A DNA stretch of 64,000 bases from Rhizocola hellebori (GTDB lineage Bacteria; Actinomycetota; Actinomycetes; Mycobacteriales; Micromonosporaceae), in the NCBI RefSeq assembly GCF_016862955.1, contig NZ_BONY01000019.1:1-64000 (forward strand), given 5' to 3'. Below are positions 1 through 7,885 of this stretch, in pieces (position 1 is the first letter of the stretch; every line of letters starts with the position of its first letter). A model generated the notes under the pieces. The model did no database searches and was not told where the DNA came from. It saw only the letters and a program-made list of their open reading frames with translations. Made by a program: the position numbers and the translations under genes.

Positions 1-235
1 GGGAGGTGGGGGAAAGGGAGCGGGCCGGCCCGGCTCATGGGAACGGCGGGTGGCGCGGGTGGACGCCGAGCGGGAGGCGCGGGTGGGTGGACGCCGTGCG
101 CGTCGCGCCTGGGGGTCGCGCGGGTGCGTGGAACCCGGGGTGCGCGCTTCCTTGGGGGTCGTGCGGTGGGTGGGGTCGGGGACGTGTCGGGGTGCTGTGG
201 TGAGAGCTGTTCAGGGGGAATTCAGGAGGGATCTT
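1..235. other. G-rich non-coding left flank
   Basis: The first 235 bases are extremely G-rich on the + strand, with short recurring GGTGGACGCC and GCGCGGGT words. The open frames here are compositional (Gly/Arg/Trp-rich, no recognisable domain, no convincing ribosome binding site). I see no gene. It is probably the distal upstream region of the DUF4185 gene or the tail of an intergenic segment cut by the window edge. Confidence 0.5.
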
Positions 236-247
236 GAAATCGATTTC
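236..247. promoter_or_regulatory. LacI-type operator, copy 1 (perfect palindrome)
   Basis: GAAATCGATTTC is a perfect 12-bp palindrome. The identical 12-mer recurs at 11929-11940 in front of the kinase gene, with close variants at 305-316 and 12995-13006. It lies 69 bp (centre to centre) upstream of copy 2, a spacing compatible with looping by a tetrameric LacI-family repressor. The likely ligand protein is the LacI regulator encoded at 11953-12927. Confidence 0.75.
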
Positions 248-299
248 GCGCTGCTGGGGTGGCCATCTGGGGGTGTATCACGCGGGAGAGCTGGCATGC

Positions 300-328
300 T
301 TGACGAAACCGATTTCTTGGGGTTCACT
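300..328 (+). promoter_or_regulatory. candidate promoter with LacI-type operator, copy 2
   Basis: GAAACCGATTTC at 305-316 is one base away from the perfect operator. It sits directly after a TTGACG (300-305) that could be a -35 box, followed after 17 nt by a weak -10 candidate (TTCACT, 323-328). The kinase promoter at 11920-11948 has the same arrangement, with the operator in the -35/-10 spacer. The -10 is poor, so the operator call is stronger than the promoter call. Confidence 0.55.
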
Positions 329-365
329 GCTAGCCATCCTGCTCCCGATGAGACAAGGCGGACAC

Positions 366-1502
366 ATGCCGGTAACGCGCGTGAACGTCTTTGGCTCGCG
401 TCGTGGGTGGACGGCGGCGCTTGCTTTCGCCGTCGCTATCGCGTTTGCCGGCTGCTCCACCCGAGGAGGGCAGATGACCCCACCGCAAGAGCCTTTCACG
501 TTGGCGGGTGTGACCAACGTGCAGCGGGTGGCGCAGGTGACCGGGCCGGATTCGCCGAATCGCACCGATCGCTTCGAGATTGCCGGGACAGACCTGGGCT
601 CGATGTTCGAGGCGGAAGGCAAGGTTTGGTTCGTGTTCGGTGACACCTTCGGCAAGAGGGCGCCCGGTTTCACCGGCGGGGGTGGTGAACAGTGGCGCTC
701 CAACGCGTTGGCCTACACCACCGACGCCGATCCGGCCAACGGCATCGCGCTGGAGGGTTTCATCGTCGACGATCGGGGCGGGGCCAAGGAATTGCTTGGT
801 TCCGAGAAGGTCGATTACAGCGAGATGACGGTGATCCCGACTTACGGGTTCGCCGCGAACGGAGCGATGTACCTCGCCTACATGTCGGTACGCCATTGGG
901 GCGAGCCGGGCGAGTGGGAGGTCAACCACGCGGGCCTGGCCAAGTCCACCGATCACGGGCAGACCTGGACCAAGCTGACCGCGCCGACCTGGCCCGGGGA
1001 CAGCAATTTCGTCCAGGTGAGCGTCACCAAAATCGACGGTGACCTCTACTTCTGGGGCGTTACGCACGGCCGTTTCGGCGGCGTTCAGCTGATGAAGGTC
1101 GCCGAAGCGCAGGTCGAGGTACCGGATGCGTATAGCTACTTCACCGGTACCACCGAAGATGGGTCGCCGCAGTGGTCGAACGACCGGGCCAGGGCGCGCA
1201 CTATCGTGCAGGACACCGTCGGCGAGCTGTCCGTGGTGTGGAATCCCTACCTTTCCAGGTGGTTGATGACCTACACCAATGGCGGCGGCGCCGGCGCGAG
1301 CATCCGCGAAGGCCTGAAGCCTTGGGGCCCTTGGGGTGACGCCATCACCCTGGTCTCCTCGGCCGACGTGCCCGGTCTCTATTCGCCATACATGCTTCCG
1401 CGCTTCACCGCGGACGGAGGCAGAACCATCTATTTCACCCTCTCGGTCTGGGACCCCTACAACGTCTTCTGGTACCGGGCCGATCTAGTCGGCAGAGCCT
1501 GA
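366..1502 (+). CDS. DUF4185 (GH183-type) lipoprotein, probable endo-D-arabinanase
   Basis: This is a 378-residue lipoprotein. The ATG at 366 is preferred over the upstream TTG because it opens a clean signal sequence ending in the lipobox AFAGC (Cys30). The rest is one DUF4185 beta-propeller, with TDLG (Asp76), FGDTFG (Asp93) and WRSN motifs shared with the second DUF4185 protein at 14234-15799. DUF4185 proteins from actinobacteria and Bacteroidetes have been shown to be endo-D-arabinanases (family GH183) acting on mycobacterial arabinogalactan and lipoarabinomannan. Membrane anchoring beside the ABC importer suggests that it trims arabinan at the cell surface for uptake. The gene leads a run of five + strand genes and has two LacI-type operators upstream. 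Family assignment is firm; substrate is inferred. Confidence 0.82.
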   Translation: MPVTRVNVFGSRRGWTAALAFAVAIAFAGCSTRGGQMTPPQEPFTLAGVTNVQRVAQVTGPDSPNRTDRFEIAGTDLGSMFEAEGKVWFVFGDTFGKRAPGFTGGGGEQWRSNALAYTTDADPANGIALEGFIVDDRGGAKELLGSEKVDYSEMTVIPTYGFAANGAMYLAYMSVRHWGEPGEWEVNHAGLAKSTDHGQTWTKLTAPTWPGDSNFVQVSVTKIDGDLYFWGVTHGRFGGVQLMKVAEAQVEVPDAYSYFTGTTEDGSPQWSNDRARARTIVQDTVGELSVVWNPYLSRWLMTYTNGGGAGASIREGLKPWGPWGDAITLVSSADVPGLYSPYMLPRFTADGGRTIYFTLSVWDPYNVFWYRADLVGRA

Positions 1503-1559
1503 CCCAGGCACTATTACGATCTGCGCCTCGGCCACGGGTCGCAGTAAGAGGAGGAAGCA

Positions 1560-2885
1560 ATGCGCAGACGCGGCATTGTCATGCTCGCGATAGCAGCTGT
1601 CACTGCGTCCGTTGCGATGAGCGGATGCAGCAGCGGCGGGGGAGAAACCCCGGCCGGCACGACCACCGTCACGTTCTGGCAGCAGAAGTTCGAGGACTAC
1701 CAGCAGGCCTGGTTCAAGAAGTATGTCGACCAGTTCAACGCCTCGCAGAGCAAGGTGAAGGTTGACTACCAGGTTGTTCCGGGCGACACCTGGGCGCAGA
1801 AACTCAAGGCGGCACAGGCGGCCGGCAAGGCGCCCGACATCGCCACCACCAACTACGGCAACGTCTCGCCGGGCGTGGCGCAGGGCCAGTTCGCCTCGCT
1901 GGACGAGCTGTTGCCGGCCGAAAAGTTCGACGACATCAAGGGCAACGTGAAGCCTTTCGTCACGATTGGCGGCAAGCACTACGCGTATCCGATGCTGGTC
2001 GAGCCGTCGACGGTGCTCTACTACCGCACAGACCTGGTCACCGCCGCCGGCCTGGACCCGGCCAGCCCGCCAAAGAGCTGGGACGAGCTCATTGTCTGGG
2101 CCACCAAGCTGACCCAGGGCGCCGTGAAGGGCATGACCATCGCCTCCGCCGCGCCTGACCTCGGCTGGTCGAGCTGGGGCTTGCAGTACAACGCCTGCGG
2201 GCGCTTGCCGGTGAACGACGACTGGTCCAAGGCCGCCGCCATGGACCCGTGTTATGAGAAGCTGTTGGGTCTGTACAAGACCCTCTATGCCAATGGACTG
2301 ATTCCCAAGCAGCCCAAGGTTGGCTACGCCGACGGGGCGCCCTACGGCCAGGGCGAGGTGGCGATGATGGCGGGCGGCTCCTGGGTGATCGGCCAGCTGA
2401 AGAACGACTTCAAGGCGATGATTCCGAAGACCGCGGTGGCGCCTTTCCCGTCGTTCGACGGCAGCACCGGCAAGACCACGGCCACCCTCGGCGGCTGGAC
2501 GCTAACCGTTGACGCCAAGTCCAAGGCCAAGCAGCAAGCGGCCGAGTTCATCAAGTACCTGCTCGCCGGGGACCCGGCCATCATGGCTGACTTCTTCAAG
2601 ACGAGCGGATTCTCCAAGTACACGGTGCGTTCGTCGGTTGACCTGGCGCTCGCGAGCAACCCTGACGCCTCGGCGGACCCGTTCATGAAGATCATCTCGG
2701 AGAAGGTGGTTCCCTTCGGCAAGGCGGAACCCGCTTACCCGTGGGACATCTCGCTCGCCTTCGGCACCGCCATCGAGTCGGCGATGAAGGGAAGCGCCGA
2801 CATCCCGACGTCGCTGAAGACGGCCGACGCCGCCATCAACGATGTCATTAAGAAGCAGTCGCTCGCCGGGACTGCGCCCAAGTAA
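1560..2885 (+). CDS. sugar ABC transporter substrate-binding lipoprotein
   Basis: A 441-residue extracellular solute-binding protein of family 1 (SBP_bac_1). The start ATG follows an AGAGGAGGA ribosome binding site by 4 bases. The signal ends in the lipobox MSGC (Cys23), followed by a Ser/Gly linker and the periplasmic-binding fold starting around the VTFWQQ strand. It should capture a sugar or oligosaccharide outside the membrane and hand it to the two permeases encoded next. Its position between an endo-acting DUF4185 enzyme and intracellular exo-glycosidase genes suggests arabino-oligosaccharides as ligand. The ligand cannot be read from the sequence. Confidence 0.9.
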   Translation: MRRRGIVMLAIAAVTASVAMSGCSSGGGETPAGTTTVTFWQQKFEDYQQAWFKKYVDQFNASQSKVKVDYQVVPGDTWAQKLKAAQAAGKAPDIATTNYGNVSPGVAQGQFASLDELLPAEKFDDIKGNVKPFVTIGGKHYAYPMLVEPSTVLYYRTDLVTAAGLDPASPPKSWDELIVWATKLTQGAVKGMTIASAAPDLGWSSWGLQYNACGRLPVNDDWSKAAAMDPCYEKLLGLYKTLYANGLIPKQPKVGYADGAPYGQGEVAMMAGGSWVIGQLKNDFKAMIPKTAVAPFPSFDGSTGKTTATLGGWTLTVDAKSKAKQQAAEFIKYLLAGDPAIMADFFKTSGFSKYTVRSSVDLALASNPDASADPFMKIISEKVVPFGKAEPAYPWDISLAFGTAIESAMKGSADIPTSLKTADAAINDVIKKQSLAGTAPK

Positions 2886-2953
2886 GCCTGCCGAACTCCG
2901 GTGCCCGGGAAGCGCACTGCGCAACCCGGGCACCGCTGCCGAAGGGGACACCG

Positions 2954-3907
2954 ATGACTGTTCTCGAATCCGGGATCGCCACCGCGGCGAAACCGGCCGC
3001 GGACGGGCTTGCCGAACGCCGCGTCGCCGGCCATCGCCGGGACAACCGCACCGCTTACCTGATGATCGCCCCGATGGTCATCCTGCTGACAATCTTCGTG
3101 ATCTGGCCGCTGGTCTACTCGGTGTACCTGAGCACCTTCAAGATCAGTTTCTACGAGGAGCCGGAATTCGTCGGGCTTCAGTTCTACCAGTACGTGCTGG
3201 AGAGCCCGCGTTTCTGGTCCTCGATCTGGGTCGGCCTCTACTATGCGCTGCTCACGGTGCCGACCGGGATAGTCATCGGGCTGCTGCTGGCCAGCTTCAT
3301 CAAGATGCTCAGCAAACGCGCGGCAGCGTTCATGAAGACCACCATCTACCTTCCGGCGGTCGTCTCGACGGTGGTGGCATCGGTGCTTTTCGTCTTCATG
3401 TACCAGGACGAAGGCGTCATCAACTGGCTGCTCAGCCTGCTCAACTACGCTCCGGTCAACTGGCTCAACGACCCCTCTTTCGCGCTGCCGGCCATCGCCG
3501 TTCCGGGCATCTGGCTCGGCTTCGGCATCACCACCCTGATCCTGCTGGCCGGGTTGCTGGACATCCCCGAGGGCTACTACGAGTCCGCTCAGCTCGACGG
3601 GGCCGGCTTCTTCCAGCGGCTGTTTCACATCACCATCCCGCTGCTGCGCAACGTGTTGCTCTATCTGCTGGTCACCGGTTTCACGCTGGCGATCCAGCTT
3701 TTCGACCTGCCGCTGATCATGACGGGCGGCGGCCCGGTCGACGCGACCATGACGCCGAACCTGTTCATCTTCACCAGTTTCCGCGACCTGACGCCCTATG
3801 CCACCAGCTTCTCGCTCACCGCGTCGCTGATGCTTTTCCTTGTGCTCGGGGCGATCTCGCTGGTGATCTTCAGACTCGTCAACTCCGACAAAGCCATCGA
3901 CGGCTAG
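2954..3907 (+). CDS. sugar ABC transporter permease (MalF/UgpA type)
   Basis: A 317-residue inner-membrane permease of the carbohydrate CUT1 type with about six transmembrane segments. The ATPase-contact (EAA) loop is recognisable near residues 208-230 as ESAQLDGAGFFQRLF with the conserved Asp215-Gly216. The basic N-terminus precedes the first membrane helix (LMIAPMVILLTIFVIWPLVY). It pairs with the permease encoded 17 bases downstream. No ATP-binding subunit gene lies in the cluster, as is usual in actinomycetes, where CUT1 importers share a multi-sugar ATPase (MsiK) encoded elsewhere. Confidence 0.92.
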   Translation: MTVLESGIATAAKPAADGLAERRVAGHRRDNRTAYLMIAPMVILLTIFVIWPLVYSVYLSTFKISFYEEPEFVGLQFYQYVLESPRFWSSIWVGLYYALLTVPTGIVIGLLLASFIKMLSKRAAAFMKTTIYLPAVVSTVVASVLFVFMYQDEGVINWLLSLLNYAPVNWLNDPSFALPAIAVPGIWLGFGITTLILLAGLLDIPEGYYESAQLDGAGFFQRLFHITIPLLRNVLLYLLVTGFTLAIQLFDLPLIMTGGGPVDATMTPNLFIFTSFRDLTPYATSFSLTASLMLFLVLGAISLVIFRLVNSDKAIDG

Positions 3908-3924
3908 ACGCACAGGGGCAGCTG

Positions 3925-4746
3925 ATGACCAGGTCCACCTCGCAACGGATCCTCTCCACCGCGCTCATGGCGCTCATCACCGTCAGTGTGTCGTTTCCCT
4001 TGGCCTGGATGGTGATCGCCGGGTTCAAGGGCAAGACCGAGGTGCTTCGCTCGCCGTTCCAGTTCTTCCCGGACATGTGGCGCTGGGACAACTACACCAC
4101 GATCCTGAAGGATCCCCAGTTCATGCGGGCGATGGGGGTCACCTTCGTGGGCGCGCTCATCTTCACCGTGCTCAGCCTGACCGTGAACACCCTGGCGGCA
4201 TATGCCTTTGCCCGCCTGGAGTTCACCGGCAAGCGATTCTGGTGGGTCTACTGCCTTACGCCCATGTTCGTGCCGGGGATGGCCATCCTGCTCACCTCGT
4301 TCATGGTGGTGTCGAAGCTGGGCATGCTCGACACCATGGCGGTGCTCATCATCCCGGGGGTGGCGTCGTCGGGTCAGATGTTCTTCATCCGGCAGTTCTA
4401 TCTGGGCTTCCCGATGGCGGTCGAGGAGGCGGCACTGGTCGACGGGGCCAGCCGGTGGCAGATCTTCGTCAAGGTGTTCCTGCCGCAGTCGGCGTCGTCG
4501 TTCGTGGTGATGGGCATCGCTTCCTATCTGGCCTACTGGAACGCCTACGTTTGGCCGGTCCTCACCATCACCGACCCGAACCTGACCCAGATCATGCAGT
4601 TCCTCGGCACCTTCCGCTCGGATCGCGGCAACGACTGGGGCTTGCTGATGGCCGGTTCCACTCTGGCTTCCCTGCCGACGATCGCGCTGCTGCTCATCTT
4701 CCAGCGTTTCATTGTGAACGGGGTACGAATCTCGGGGATCAAATGA
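3925..4746 (+). CDS. sugar ABC transporter permease (MalG/UgpE type)
   Basis: A 273-residue partner permease. The ATG at 3925 (MTRSTSQRIL) is taken as the start because it follows CAGGGGCAG and directly precedes the first membrane helix; the much longer open frame upstream overlaps the first permease gene. The EAA loop is EEAALVDGASRWQIF with Asp173-Gly174. The stop codon overlaps the start of the dehydrogenase gene (ATGA), so the two are translationally coupled. With the upstream permease it forms the channel of a CUT1 importer. Confidence 0.92.
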   Translation: MTRSTSQRILSTALMALITVSVSFPLAWMVIAGFKGKTEVLRSPFQFFPDMWRWDNYTTILKDPQFMRAMGVTFVGALIFTVLSLTVNTLAAYAFARLEFTGKRFWWVYCLTPMFVPGMAILLTSFMVVSKLGMLDTMAVLIIPGVASSGQMFFIRQFYLGFPMAVEEAALVDGASRWQIFVKVFLPQSASSFVVMGIASYLAYWNAYVWPVLTITDPNLTQIMQFLGTFRSDRGNDWGLLMAGSTLASLPTIALLLIFQRFIVNGVRISGIK

Positions 4747-6134
4747 GCACCGGCATTGTCCACATCGGAGTCGGCGGGTTCCATCGCGCGCACCAGGCGA
4801 TGGTCGTGGACGACCTGCGTGCGCTGGGCCTGGCCGACGGCTGGGCCATCTGCGGGGTGGGTGTCCTGCCCGGCGACCGGCGCATGCGTGATGTGTTGCG
4901 GCAGCAGGGCTTCCGCTACACACTGGTGCTCAAGCACCCCGACGGGCGGCAGAGCGCCCGCGAGATCACCTCGATCACCGACTACCTCTTCGCCCCCGAC
5001 GACCCGCAGGCCGTCATCGAAGCGATGGCGTCGCCGCAGACGCGCATAGTCTCGCTGACCATCACCGAAGGCGGTTACCACGTCGACCGCGCGACCGGGC
5101 AGTTCGACGCCACCGATGCGCGCATCGTGGCCGACCTGGTGCCAGAAGCTGTGCCGCAGACCGCTTTCGGCCTGATCACCGAAGCGCTGCGCCGCCGTCG
5201 CGAGCGCGGCGTCATCCCCTTCACCGTGCTGTCGTGCGACAACATCCAGGGCAACGGCGAGGTGTGCAGGCGGATGCTTTCCGCCTTCGCGACGCTGAAA
5301 GATCCCGAGCTGGGCGCCTGGATCGGCACCGCCGTATGCTTTCCCAACTCGATGGTGGACAGGATCACCCCAGCCACCACCGACGCGGACCGCACGGCGA
5401 TCGCGGCCCGGTTCGGCGTGGACGATGCCTGGCCGGTGGTCGCCGAGCCATTCTTCCAGTGGGTGATCGAGGACGACTTCCCCGCCGGGCGGCCACCTTT
5501 CGAGGCGGCCGGCGTGCAGATGGTGACCGACGTCGAACCCTATGAGCTGATGAAGCTGCGCCTGCTCAACGCCAGCCATCAAGGTCTCTGCTACTTCGGC
5601 CGCCTTTGTGGGTACCACTTCGTGCACGAGGCGGCGCAGGACCCGCTGATCGCGCGGCTCCTGCGGCGCTACATGGACTCCGAGGCCACCCCGACCCTGC
5701 ATCCTGTACCCGGGGTGGACCTGGATCGCTATAAGGACACCCTGATCGAGCGGTTCGCCAACCCGCATGTGCGCGACACCATTGCCCGGCTGTGCGCCGA
5801 CTCCTCCGACCGGATCCCGACCTGGCTGCTGCCGGTCGTGCGCCACCAGCTCGCGACGGGCGGCCCGGTGCGGCTGTCGGCGGCGATCGTGGCCAGCTGG
5901 GCGCGGTACACAGAAGGAGTCGACGAGAAAGGCGAACCGATCGACGTCGTGGACCGCTTGCGCGACAGGGTAATGGCGCACGCGACCCGGCAGCGCGACA
6001 CGCCGCTGGCCTTCCTGCACCAGCGGGACCTCTTCGGCGACCTGGCTTCCAACGCCCGCTTCACGGCCGACTACCTTTGGGCGCTGGACTCTCTGATCCG
6101 CCGCGGCGCCCAGGCAACCCTCGCCGACCTCTGA
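4743..6134 (+). CDS. mannitol-dehydrogenase-family polyol/uronate oxidoreductase
   Basis: A 463-residue NAD(P)-dependent long-chain polyol dehydrogenase. The N-terminal motif HIGVGGFHRAHQ is the Rossmann part of the family; the catalytic signature KLRLLNASH gives Lys271, Asn276 and His279, with the spacing of the catalytic Lys-Asn-His of mannitol 2-dehydrogenase. Members oxidise D-mannitol, D-arabinitol or hexuronates, so the exact substrate is open. In a D-arabinan locus, D-arabinitol to D-xylulose (or the reverse reduction) is the most sensible guess. The ATGA overlap with the permease gene puts it in the transporter operon. It ends before a strong bidirectional terminator. Confidence 0.88.
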   Translation: MSTGIVHIGVGGFHRAHQAMVVDDLRALGLADGWAICGVGVLPGDRRMRDVLRQQGFRYTLVLKHPDGRQSAREITSITDYLFAPDDPQAVIEAMASPQTRIVSLTITEGGYHVDRATGQFDATDARIVADLVPEAVPQTAFGLITEALRRRRERGVIPFTVLSCDNIQGNGEVCRRMLSAFATLKDPELGAWIGTAVCFPNSMVDRITPATTDADRTAIAARFGVDDAWPVVAEPFFQWVIEDDFPAGRPPFEAAGVQMVTDVEPYELMKLRLLNASHQGLCYFGRLCGYHFVHEAAQDPLIARLLRRYMDSEATPTLHPVPGVDLDRYKDTLIERFANPHVRDTIARLCADSSDRIPTWLLPVVRHQLATGGPVRLSAAIVASWARYTEGVDEKGEPIDVVDRLRDRVMAHATRQRDTPLAFLHQRDLFGDLASNARFTADYLWALDSLIRRGAQATLADL

Positions 6135-6208
6135 CCGCGTGGCTTGGGCGGCGCCGATCTTGCCGCGCCCCTTTGGCCGCGCCGATCGGCCGTGGTTTTC
6201 CTTGCTGG

Positions 6209-6238
6209 CCCTGGGATCTCGGGTCTGAGATCCCAGGG
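6209..6238. terminator. bidirectional hairpin terminator
   Basis: Perfect 12-bp stem CCCTGGGATCTC / GAGATCCCAGGG with a 6-base loop, lying between two convergent genes (dehydrogenase ending 6134, isomerase ending 6248). There is no long U-tract, as is common in actinomycetes. Confidence 0.75.
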
Positions 6239-6247
6239 CTTGGTCGG

Positions 6248-7885
6248 CTAGAGCTTTACGTCTCCGCATAGGTGGACTGTCACGCCGAGTTCCGCGAACA
6301 GCGCTACTTTCGCCAGCAGGGCCCGGTCGGCGGAGTCGGCGTCGGGGGCGTAGGCCACCTGGACGTGATTGGCCTTGTGCCGGGCCATCAGCTGGTCGCG
6401 GCCGACGCCGTGCAGCACCGCGTGCATGATGGGCCACTGCTTGGTGGTGGCTTCCAGCCTTCGCTGCGTCTCCGCGGCGGGCAGGTCGGCGACGTGGCCG
6501 CGGCCGACGTCGACGTGCAGGGCGCCGTCCATGATGAACACGCGGGACCAGACGATCTCGCCTGGAACGGCGATGCCGCTCAGCGTGCCACCGCCGAGCG
6601 GGAAGTACATCGGTGGCTGCCGCATGCTGTAGCTGTTGTGGTAGCCGCCGTGATGGGAGGCGGGCGCGGAGCCGGAGATCTCGAATACCCAGACGAATTC
6701 GCCGGAGTACTCGTCGCCCCAGCGGATGTCGTGCAGCGTGGTCGCCGGGTCGAAGCCCATCGCAGTCCAGATCCGGTTGGTGATCAGAGCGTCGACCGCG
6801 ACTCCCTCGTCGACCTCGTTGAAATGTGGCAGCGGCTGGCCCGCATAGAGTTCGCGGGCGCCGTCGCGGCTGCGCACCGGGGGCCGCTGGACGTTGTTGA
6901 GCAGCCCCTCGGCCAGGTCGCTGGCCGGAACGGTGTCCTTGAGCCCTTGCTGGTACTGGATTCCGACCGCGTCCAGCCCGAAGTCGTCGCTGATCCGAAG
7001 CGCCGCAACGTACATCTTGAGCTGGCTGGTCACCTGGGCCCGGGTCAGCTCGGTCGCCTCGTCGGTTCCAAAGTGGAAGGTGAAGCCGCGCTCGTCCAGC
7101 CACTGCTGCGCGGCGGCCGCCTCGTCGTCGCCGACCCGGGCCATCTCGGCGACCAGAGCGCTTTGCGACAAACGCTCCTTGTAGATGCCCAGCGGGTTGA
7201 GCATCTCGTCGTCGATGATCGCGTTGTACATGCCCATGCAGCCCTCGTCGAAGACGCCGATGATGGCCTTGTCCTCGCGCAGCTGGCGGGCCAGGGCCAC
7301 GCCCAGCTCCACCTCCGGCGCGGCGGCGTCGAGGTCGGGCATGGCCCGGACGTGGGACTGGTCGTGGCGCACCTCGCCGGTTTCGAGCCAGGTCCGCAGC
7401 CCATCGCGGGCCCACGTGTCGGTGAACGTTTCGCTCCACAATGCGGAGTGGGCGACACCGGCCTTGGTCAGGCTGGCGGTCAGGTTCAGCAGGCCCACCA
7501 GGCCGGGGAACTCCCCGGACCAGTTGGCCACGATGAGGATCGGGCCGCGGTGGCTGCGCAGGCCCGCCAGCACGTGGTGGCTGTACTGCCATACCGCGTC
7601 CACCACCATCAGCGGCGCGTCGACCGGGATGCCTTTGAACACCTCGATTCCGTAGCGCTGGCTGTCGATGAAGCCGTGCCCCTTGTCCGGGTCGAACGGG
7701 TGCGCCCGGTGCACCGCCCAGCCCAGGTCGGCCAGGGCGGTGGTGACGGCGGCTTCGAACTGCTGCTGCGCCGGCCAGCAGGTGATGTTGGCGGACGGCC
7801 GCAGGTCGCCGCTGGCGATCGTGTAGACGGTTTGGTGCTGCGCCGATGGCCGCTGCGGGGATGCGGGCAGGAGATAGCCGCTCAT
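6248..7885 (-). CDS. L-fucose/D-arabinose isomerase-like protein
   Basis: A 545-residue cytoplasmic protein (no signal) of the L-fucose/L-arabinose isomerase fold. The FDEGCMGMYNAI segment (Asp213-Glu214) and the later RWGDEY (Asp391-Glu392) and SHHGGYHN segments supply acidic and His residues expected for a metal-binding ketol isomerase site. L-fucose isomerases also interconvert D-arabinose and D-ribulose, which is the step needed here between the exo-arabinofuranosidases and the FGGY kinase. The start overlaps the stop of the GH116 gene by 4 bases, so it is the last gene of the lacI-kinase-GH116-isomerase operon. Fold assignment is moderately sure; the D-arabinose substrate is inferred from context. 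Confidence 0.72.
   Translation of the reverse strand: MSGYLLPASPQRPSAQHQTVYTIASGDLRPSANITCWPAQQQFEAAVTTALADLGWAVHRAHPFDPDKGHGFIDSQRYGIEVFKGIPVDAPLMVVDAVWQYSHHVLAGLRSHRGPILIVANWSGEFPGLVGLLNLTASLTKAGVAHSALWSETFTDTWARDGLRTWLETGEVRHDQSHVRAMPDLDAAAPEVELGVALARQLREDKAIIGVFDEGCMGMYNAIIDDEMLNPLGIYKERLSQSALVAEMARVGDDEAAAAQQWLDERGFTFHFGTDEATELTRAQVTSQLKMYVAALRISDDFGLDAVGIQYQQGLKDTVPASDLAEGLLNNVQRPPVRSRDGARELYAGQPLPHFNEVDEGVAVDALITNRIWTAMGFDPATTLHDIRWGDEYSGEFVWVFEISGSAPASHHGGYHNSYSMRQPPMYFPLGGGTLSGIAVPGEIVWSRVFIMDGALHVDVGRGHVADLPAAETQRRLEATTKQWPIMHAVLHGVGRDQLMARHKANHVQVAYAPDADSADRALLAKVALFAELGVTVHLCGDVKL

Noticed and set aside
1-235. Coding frames in the G-rich left end
   Set aside because: Frames are compositional, with repeated Gly/Arg/Trp, no ribosome binding site and no recognisable domain.
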